Positions 56,351 through 64,000 of a DNA stretch of 64,000 nt are shown in pieces. Every line of letters begins with the position of its first letter. The first letter of the stretch is position 1. Location of the stretch: assembly GCA_003116995.1 (NCBI GenBank), contig BDSL01000077.1, positions 124,001 through 188,000 of the forward strand. The letters are read 5' to 3'. This stretch comes from Yamagishiella unicocca (lineage: Eukaryota > Chlorophyta > Chlorophyceae > Chlamydomonadales > Volvocaceae). Under the pieces are notes generated by a model. That model made no database searches and had not been told where the DNA came from. It saw only the letters and a list, made by a program, of their open reading frames with translations. Position numbers and translations under genes: made by a program.

Positions 56351-59300
56351 ATGCAGAGGTTGGGAGTCGAAATGGAGAACGCACTGTCTAGTAGCGATGA
56401 TTTGCATACTCCAGACGAGAATGACCTCCTCGTTACTCGCCTGGTCGCGAGGATCGCTGAATTAGAGGAGCGGCTTTACAAGAAAGAGCTTGAGGCGCCT
56501 GCCATAGGTATGCGTTGATACAAGTCAACTTCGGAAATGGGGCAGGGCAGACGGGGTACCTACGGGGCTGAGCATTCAGAGCTCCCCGCACTTCTACAAA
56601 TTGCCTCGTAACCCCCTCTCCCAGAACCGCCCTCTCCTCCGCCCTTCGGACTGACAGCTACCCACGAATGCCACCCCTCATGACTGCATCGCCCTTCGCC
56701 CTTGCCACGATCACACAAGGCTCCGCATTCTGCTCTCCGATGCCCCTCTCCAAACCGCTGCTGCACCGTGTCGTCCGTCTCGCTGCAACTCGTCTCCTTG
56801 TGTGCGTTCCTCCCTCCCCCCTTGGTACGCCCCTCGCTCCTCACTCCGCTCTATCCCCTCTCCCTCTCCGCTCATCACCCCAAACCACGCCTCCTCTTGC
56901 TCCTCCCGATCCTCGCCCTCCTGCTGCCCCTCCTGCTGCCCCCGCTGCCCCCGCAGCTGAGCGCGCAGTCGCCGCTGCGCTTCCTGACGGCACGCCCGGT
57001 CACGACTCGGCGGCGGCGGCGGCGCCGCCACCTCCGCCGCCGCCGCCGCCGTCCCGGCTCAAGGACACCATCCTAGCCACCCTGCGGGAGTCCTGGGCCA
57101 AGCTGGACGCCCACGTCACCAGCGTGGCGCAGACGCCCTCCTCTACGGCGGCGCCCCCCCTGCTCCCAGCTGCTGACGTGGCGGCCTCAGTTGGGGCCAC
57201 CCCCACCAAGGCGGGCACCCCCGCAGCAGCCGCGCCGCCCGGCCTCCAGGCGGGCCGAGGACGATCAGCGCAGGACCTCAAGGTGAGGTGCCCGGGGGCG
57301 GGGCCGGTGGGGGAGGGGTAATCTAGGGTTTCGCGTTGTATCGGAAAGAGTGTGCCGGTAAGAATGCCGGCGCTGGGGGGGCCGAGGTTTTGTTTAAAGC
57401 ATCAGCGCGTCACCGGCCATACAGTGTGGGTTTATTGGTACGGCAAATCAGCATCAGCACTCGGGCCTCAGGGACTGACGCCGCGCCTCCCCATGCCTGC
57501 GGCCCGCACTATACGACTGCACTGTACGACTGCACTGTACGACTGCAGCAGGGGGCCAACTTCAACTTCTCGACGCACCTGGTGGTGGACTACAGCAAGC
57601 CTGCCCACCGGTCGTCCTCCGAAACCGAGGCTGCCGGCGGCGCCGCCGCCTCCGCCGCCAACGGCCACGACGACGACGACGGCGACGACGGCGCCAGCCT
57701 GAGCAGCGTCGACAGCAGCGGCATGAGCTACGGAGCTGTTGAGGACCGGGAGCGGGAGGCGGCGAGGAGGGACAGCAGCCGGGCGGCCGGTCCAGGACCA
57801 ACCAGGGCAATCAGCGCAGGGAGCGGGGCCGCCGGCGCCGGCGTCGGCGGCAGCATGGCTCCAGGGACGGCGCCATCGACGCCGGGCGGCGCCGGCGGCG
57901 GCGACGCCGCCGGCGGCGGCCGGCCGCCGCTGCCTCCCCCCACACGGACGACGACCGCCGGCCGGGGCGGCAGCGACGGCGGCGGCGGCGGCGGCTCCGC
58001 CGCCGCCGCGCCCTCCCCCTCCACTCAAGCCCCGGCCGGCGCCCAGTCACGCGCGGCAGCCTGGTCCGGGTCGGTTCTATCCAAGCTGGGGCTGCCTTGG
58101 GGGCGTGACCGCGACCGCGAGCGCAGCGCCGACCCACGGGACGGCGGCGGCCTGACGCGGAACACCTCCGCCGGCAGCCTGCAGCAGTACCCCTACCAGG
58201 CGGAGGCCTTCAGCGACCGGACCCTGGAGGAGCAGCTGGCGGCGGGGGGCGACCTGGGGATGATCCGGGGGATCACGGGGGAGGGCACGGGCAGCGGGGG
58301 CCACTACTACCGGTGAGGCGCGGGGAGGGGGGAGAATAACCCCGGGGGGGGAGGCCCGGGCGGATTTGGAGGGGACGGGGGAGGGGGATAGATGCACATC
58401 GATGGCGCGCATTGATGCCGGGGCGTCCCCTGGGAAGGGGGAAGGGGAGACATGGGGGGAGAAGAAGGGAACGCTGGGGAGAAAGGAAAGGGGGTGGAGG
58501 AGGAGGAGGAGGAGGAGGATGGGGGGCGAAACACAGGCCGCTGAGGCGGTATCCGGACCCCCTCCCCCCGATGATCCCCACTTGACGGGTTCCCATGCCA
58601 TTGTGTATTGCTCCCCGCTTCACCCCGCCTGCGTTTTGTCATCCCCCCCCCGCCGTTGCCAACCCCTGACCCCAACCCACCCGCCCACGCTCCCGCCTCC
58701 CCCCCTGCTCTTGGTTGCGCGGGTTTCTTCCCCCCCCCCCCCCCGACCCTCAAGTTCTCCAGCATGCATCTCCAAACGGCTATCCTAAACGGTTTTCTCT
58801 TTCATACACGGGTTTCTCCCCACCCACCCACCCATCCCCCGCAGCTACGTTTTCGACCCGGCCGACGTTCAGGCTGAGATGGAGGTGACAGCCAGGGTCC
58901 GGCGGGCCGCTGCGGAGGCGCTCATGGAAGCCAACGCCAAGCTGGCGGAGGCGCAGGCGGCGGCGGCGGCGCTGCAGCGGCAATTAGAGCAGGCCAAGGA
59001 GCTGGAGCAGGTGAGCGCCGGGTGGGCCTGCTGCGCACCGAAACCTGTACGACACGCGTCGTACAATAAACGCGGGAAGTGGGGTCAATAAAGGGGTCGG
59101 AGGCCGCGGAGGGGCGCGAACGGTTGGTGGGGAGACGGCGAGAGGGGGGTGCTGCGCCGGCGGTGCTGTCTTTCACGTGCGTGTGTGTGTTTATCGTGTC
59201 CCGGTCGTGGTATGGGTCGTGTCGTACCTCGTGCGGTGCGCCGGTGTCGTACAGGAGCTGGAGCAGCTGCGTGCCGAGCGGTCCGCGGCTCAGGCTGCGA

Positions 59301-62300
59301 AGGAGGCGCTGCAGGCGGACATGGCGGCGGTGCGGCGGCAGCTGGAGGGCATGAAGGACACGGAGGCGTCACTGCAGGTGGGGGGGGTGTTCGAGGAAGA
59401 CCCGTGGGGGGGAGGGAGCTCGGCGGGTTGGTCGGCACTTAAGGGACAAGCGAAACCGAGTAGGAAACGTTTTGGGCACTTGTTTGGGGCTTGAGGGGTG
59501 CCAGGGGTGGAGAGGGGATACGTCATAGGACGTCAAATCGACCGCCATTCCGAGGTATGCCGTAACAAAGCGCATTACGGGCTCACTCACCAGCGCTGAC
59601 GTAAGCCAAAACCACCGCCACGGGTTTTCCTTGTCAACCTCCCTGGACTTCCAGGCCGAGCTGGAGAGCATGCACAGCCAGGCCGACATCTGGCGGTCCA
59701 GCAAGGACGGCGAGTCGGAGAAGCTGAAGCAGGAAAACACGCTGCTCCGAAGCCAGCTCACCACCAGGTGTGTGGGGGGGGAAGGGGTTTAAAGAGAATC
59801 CGCGAATCCACGGCCGACAAACCAAGGCCGGAAGGAGGGAGGAAAACCCGTGTGCCAGTGGGGGAGTGCCGTAGGGGAGGGGGAGGGGGGTTTAGGGTTG
59901 GAAGCGTCGGCGTTGGGGCTGGAGGCTTATAAGTAGAACTGGCGGTTGGTGATCGCACTGCCTAAATAAGCTGCGGGAGAAGCACTTGAAGAGCACTCCA
60001 CAGATGCTGTGTGCGCGGAGTGACACGGTTTCCCCACCCCAGAGCCCCCAAATCCTAAAACCCTAAAACCCTAGCCTCCCAGTCTCTAGAACCTAGAAAC
60101 CCCGAAGAACCCTAGCCTCCCAGCCTCTAGAACCTAGGAACCCCGAAGAGCTGAAGCTCTAACCTACCTAAACCCGCTGTCGGGCGCTGCCTCCACCACC
60201 TCAGGTCTTGCGACACCCCCCGGATCTGCCCCTCCCGCGCACCAAAAAGGAGAAAGAAACAAAGCGAAAAAGCACATTTTATCCTAAATCCCTCGCCCTT
60301 GTGGGTCGTGTCCCTTGTGGGTCGTGTCCATTGTGGGTCTTGGCATCCACAGGCTGAGCGAGCTGCAGTCTTGTCGCTCTCGGCTGAGCGAGGGGGAGGC
60401 GGAGCGGCAGCGGCTGGTCCGGGAGGCGGAGGAGCAGCAGAACAAGGTGGGGGCGTGGCGGAGGCGGGTGGGGGGGTTGGGGGCTGCGTGCCACGCGCTG
60501 AGGAAACGCCCTTCAGGAACCAACCAACACGAGCACGCCGCAACCACCCAACGACATCAGCGCATAACTCCGCATAACCACCTCCTCCAAGGAACCGCAG
60601 CCACCGCCTCGCCTCATCGCCCCGAAACCAACCCGACCCGTTCCGACACACCAACCCCGCTCCCGCCCCCAAACCAACCCGACCCGCTCCGGAACCCGCC
60701 CGACCCGACCCGCTCCGAAACCCGAGCGCAGGTCCAGTGGCTGACAAAGATCAACCTGCAGTTGGAGACGGCCGCCTCGCAGCTGAATGACGCGCGCAAG
60801 GCGGCGGCGGAGTGGCAGGAGCGCTTCATGCGGGAGCGGAACGTGCGGCGGCGGCTGCACGACCAGCTGCAGCAGCTGCGGGGGAACATCAGGGTCATGT
60901 GCAGGTGGGGCCGGCGGCAGAGGGGCAGGTGGGGAATGTGAGAGAGGAGAGGAGACCCGTGGATCGGCGCTGAAAAGTATAAGTATAACCGGTTAGGAAA
61001 CGTTGGGTAACGCTCCGTTGGAATAGCAGGCTGAAGAATGCCGGCCGGTCGCGGGGGGTTGGGGTGGGGTTACAGAACAGAACCGGTTACAATCGACGTG
61101 GGAAGTGTAGCTGGTGCATAGCCTTCGGACACCTGGACGCGCGCGCAGGCTACTGGACTAGGGTTTACTGCCGCAAAAACTGACTTTTGGGGGAGGTGTG
61201 TGTGGGGGGGGGCGGGATGGAGTCCCGGGGAGATTGGCGGGGAGGGACAGGGCCCAAACCCTAGAACAACATCTAGAAGTGGTCGCAACCACCACGACCT
61301 GGCCTGACCTAGCGAGGGCGCCTTTTACGGGTGGGGCCCGGTTTTCCCAAGTGCCGACACACGGATTTCCTCTCAACCACCAACCACCAACCACCATGTC
61401 GCCCCCGTAGGGTCCGGCCGGTGCAGCCGGGTCAGCGGGACATTGTGACGTACCCATTGGAGGGGTTGTTGGCGGTTAGCCCGCCCGACAGGAGGTACCA
61501 GGTAGGTCGTTGCCCCCCATTACACTCCGCCCCCCTCTCTCCCCGCCCAAAACACCGATCGCCTCCTGCCTTCGGGAAAAACACATCCAAAACCCCTCCT
61601 CCCCCTTCCTCACCCCTGCCCTAAAACTCTAAACCCCTCCCTCCCCCGACATCACCCCGCCGCCCCCCCCCCGCCTGCAGGAGTTTGAGTTTGATCACGT
61701 GTTCCCGCCCGCCTCCGACCAGTCGTACGTGTTTGAGGAGGCGGTTGCCTCCCTGGTCCGATCCGTGGCTGACGGTTACAATGCCTGCATCTTCGCGTAC
61801 GGCCAAACGGGCAGCGGCAAAACGTTCACCATGCAGGGGCCTACGGAGGATCCGGGTGCGGAGGAAGGCCGGGAGGCGCGGGGAATGGGGGTCTTAGGGT
61901 TTTGTTTTAAGAGAATCCGCGAATCCAAACGGCCGACAAGCCGAGGGCGGCGGGGAATGGGGGAGATGAGGTGAGGTGGCGAGAAGACACGCTTACACGA
62001 CAAAGTAAACGAAAGGGCAGAAACGAGCCGGTGGAGGGGGCCAAGGGGGTTTGTTTCGGGGCTGGAAAAAGGGTGGTGGTGGGCTTTGCCTGGGGCCGCC
62101 TCTGGCAGGAGCTAGGGCGCAGGGAGCGGCGCACGGCAGCATATAACACCGCCTTGCCTCCAACAGCAACCCCCTGACGAACGACGACCTCGCGGTGACG
62201 TCCGTCCGCCCCATCTTCCGGAATCTGTTCACCCGTCGTGCCTGATCAGGCATCTACGTTCGCGCGCTCCGGGAGCTCTTCCGCATCGCGCTGGAGGAGG

Positions 62301-64000
62301 AGGGCGCCGCCGCCACCGTCGCACTCACCCGCCGCTCCTCAGCAGGCAGCGCCGCTGCCGGGGACGCCGACGGCGCCGCCGCCGCCGGGGACGCTGAGAC
62401 GCCAGTGGCGGCGGACGGCGCCGCCGCCGCATCCGGTGCTGCAGCCGCCCTGGGCCGCTACAGCTTCCAGGTGTCGATGCTTGAGATCTACAACGAGGCG
62501 GTTCACGACCTGCTGGCTGGCCCGGGGGAGGGGGCGGTGACGAAGCCGCTGGACGTGTCCGCACTGGGTGAGTGGTCGTGACGTCGGGAGCGCTGCGAGG
62601 AAAGCCCGTGTACGAAAGGAAAACCATTTAGGACAGACGTTTCGGGAGGGCGGGGAGGGGAAGTGCGTGTGTGTTTTGGGTTTCGCGGAGGAAAGGAGGG
62701 AGGGAAGGGGGAAGGCGGCTAGGTGGGTGGGGACACCCCTACACACACTCACCACCAGTGTACCAAACGTTTCCTGATTGATGTTACGTCTCGGTGCCGA
62801 CCTACGGGTTTCCTCGCATACCCCTCGAAACCCCCTTCCCCTCAAAACCCCCTCCCGGCCACCCCGCAGGCGCCGGTGAGCTGCCCCCGGGCCACGACCG
62901 CGTCCCTGGCCTCAACTGGCGCCACGTCAGCAGCACGGAGGGTGTGGAGGCGCTGCTGCGGGAGGGCGGCCGCAACCGGGCCACCGCCGCCACCTCGCTC
63001 AACGCGCACAGCAGCCGCAGCCACGCGCTGCTGTCGGTGCGGGTGACGGTGACGGGGGCGGACGGGAGGCGGGGGGTGAGCCTGCTGCACCTAGTGGACC
63101 TCGCGGGTGAGGAGGAGGGGGGTGAGGGGGAGGGGGGGGGGTGAGGGGGGAGTGGGGGGAAGGCCCGGATACAGAGGAAAAACCATTTGGGACATTACGT
63201 TTGGAGATGCATGCGTGTGTGTGTTTGTAGGGGTGGCGAGATGACCGGGTTACAGGACATGGGAAACGAAGGCCAGAAACATAGCTTGGGAAGGGTTGGG
63301 AGGAAACCCGATGGAAGGGGAAGGGGGGAGAACAGGGGGTGTTGGGATGGATTGTCCGGAGGTTATCGGATGCCTCGGGTCACCTCCGAAACCATTTGCG
63401 GGGCCATGAAGCCACGTTGAACCTTCCCCCTGGAACCTGCGCCGTAAAATAACTCCCCCCCCCCGTCCCATCCCCGTCCACACACACATACACACACACT
63501 CACTCCCAGGCTCCGAGCGTGTGGACAAGAGTGAGGTCGTCGGCCAGCAGCTCAAGGTGCGGGGGGAGAGGGGGGTAAGGATTACAAGGAAAGCCCGTGT
63601 AGGGGGAAAGGGAGGGAGGGAGGGATCCAATCTGCGGGCCGGGAGGGCTGGGCAGGGTTGGAACCAAAATCCAGGGGTTTGGGGGACGAGCGATCAGAGA
63701 CCCACCCCCTCACCCACTCGTCAATGGCTGCCCCTCCCTCATCTCCTTGCGCCTCCGCCCCACACTCCGCCCCAAATCCAAACCCGAATCCAAATCCACA
63801 ACCGCAGGAGGCTCAATCCATCAACCGCTCTCTCTCGGCGCTGGGTGACGTGATCGCCGCGCTGCAGCGGCGGAGCTCCCACATCCCCTTCCGCAATTCC
63901 AAGCTCACAGCGGTAAGACGCGGAGATGTTCCGGGGCGGGGCGGGGAGAGTTCCCCCCTCTCCCCCTTCCCTGTGCCCGCCCCGCCCATGCGGGCCTTAT
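56351..64000 (+). CDS. Kinesin-14 (C-terminal motor), cut by the window end
   Basis: Exons in phase: 56351-56507, 56957-57282, 57549-58312, 58845-59010, 59255-59377, 59655-59767, 60353-60446, 60732-60904, 61411-61501, 61681-61855, 62250-62567, 62870-63106, 63510-63556, 63808-63912, then a donor and the window end; 963 residues so far. The N-terminal region (about 1-415) is low-complexity Ala/Gly/Ser/Pro with a short acidic run. Residues about 416-635 are coiled coil ending in the kinesin-14 neck [20 protein letters not shown]. Motor: P-loop GQTGSGKT (710-717), switch I NAHSSRSH (878-885), switch II DLAGSE (910-915), then [16 protein letters not shown] and [11 protein letters not shown] neck before the motor marks a minus-end-directed kinesin-14 acting in spindle or cytoplasmic transport. 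An Ala-rich insertion of about 45 residues sits in the motor (62310-62460). The start codon is uncertain; the end lies outside. Confidence 0.93.
58751..58815 (-). repeat. Dispersed intronic repeat, family R1
   Basis: In the kinesin intron just before exon 58845. It has TTCTCCAGCATGCATCTCCA, AACGGCTATCCTAAACGG, then TTTTCTCTTTCATACACGGG. It ends about 30 bases from the acceptor, as do the copies at 40976 and 44914. Confidence 0.8.
59788..59822 (+). repeat. Dispersed intronic repeat, family R2
   Basis: TTAAAGAGAATCCGCGAATC followed by CACGGCCGACAAACC, near the donor of kinesin exon 59767. Close copies lie at 54077-54110 (CobW intron) and 61905-61942 (kinesin intron); a shorter one is at 9949-9975 (Der intron). 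Confidence 0.8.
60054..60074 (-). repeat. Interstitial telomere-type repeat
   Basis: CCTAAAACCCTAAAACCCTA is two and a half units of CCCTAAAA, the complement of TTTTAGGG, the telomere repeat known from Chlamydomonas. It lies in a kinesin intron. A 45-bp block starting CCCTAGCCTCCCAG follows and is duplicated at about 60070-60160. Confidence 0.7.
62595..62645 (+). repeat. Dispersed intronic repeat, family R1 (diverged)
   Basis: In the kinesin intron after 62567. It reads GCGAGGAAAGCCCGTGTACG, then AAAGGAAAACCATTTAGGAC, then AGACGTTTCGGG. A similar copy in the next intron (63160-63205) keeps the 3' part GGAGATGCATGC. Confidence 0.65.

Noticed and set aside
62165..62233. Possible kinesin exon ([20 protein letters not shown])
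   Set aside because: It would need an acceptor in phase 2, while the preceding exon ends in phase 1. Skipping it joins QGPTEDPG to [11 protein letters not shown] exactly as kinesin-14 motors require, and the frame ends in a stop at the next acceptor.
1..64000. tRNA, rRNA, riboswitches and bacterial-type operons
   Set aside because: None was recognised by eye; a covariance-model scan was not possible here. The gene structures are eukaryotic throughout.

Overview
The window looks like nuclear DNA of a volvocine green alga (Chlamydomonas/Volvox/Gonium type). The signs are GC-rich coding exons split by many short GT-AG introns, TGTAA poly(A) signals after stop codons, abundant minisatellites and GC-rich low-complexity DNA, an interstitial TTTTAGGG-type telomere repeat, and plant-lineage genes (plastid EngA/Der GTPase, TGD3-like ABC ATPase, class XI-type myosin, kinesin-14). 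No viral, plasmid or bacterial operon structure was seen. Gene models were assembled by hand from splice sites, reading phase and protein-family motifs.

Layout. 1-6 kb: a family of intronless secreted PC-esterase/SGNH-like genes, made of one broken fragment (1-460) and two near-identical convergent copies (1579-2862 + and 4662-5963 -) forming an inverted repeat. 8.4-17.1 kb (-): a multi-exon Der/EngA double GTPase whose 3.4-kb intron carries a complete intronless TGD3-like lipid-transporter ATPase on the same strand. 18.4-20.2 kb (-): kinetochore protein SPC25, recognised from its C-terminal domain, divergent from the next gene. 20.6-34.4 kb (+): a 30-exon class XI/V-type myosin heavy chain (about 1667 aa: SH3, motor, six IQ motifs, coiled coil, dilute domain). 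36.1-43.0 kb (+): a tandem headless paralogue of the myosin tail with open reading phase across all its introns. 43.6-45.8 kb (+): a macro-domain (ADP-ribose-binding) protein. 48.3-49.0 kb (-): an unrecognised 68-aa three-exon gene. 50.2-51.3 kb (-): a NUDT5/YSA1-like Nudix ADP-ribose pyrophosphatase. 51.9-56.1 kb (-): a CobW/COG0523 metal-chaperone GTPase. 56.35 kb to the window end (+): a kinesin-14 with N-terminal stalk and C-terminal motor, cut by the window edge.

These are independent eukaryotic genes, not an operon. Themes: cytoskeletal motors and chromosome segregation (myosin, headless myosin tail, kinesin-14, SPC25), plastid biogenesis (Der, TGD3) and ADP-ribose handling (macro domain and Nudix, convergent and 4.4 kb apart). 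The most unusual points are the nested intronless TGD3 gene, the headless myosin-tail paralogue with a second inserted exon block, the gene-converted inverted PC-esterase pair, and dispersed repeat families lying almost entirely inside introns of unrelated genes.
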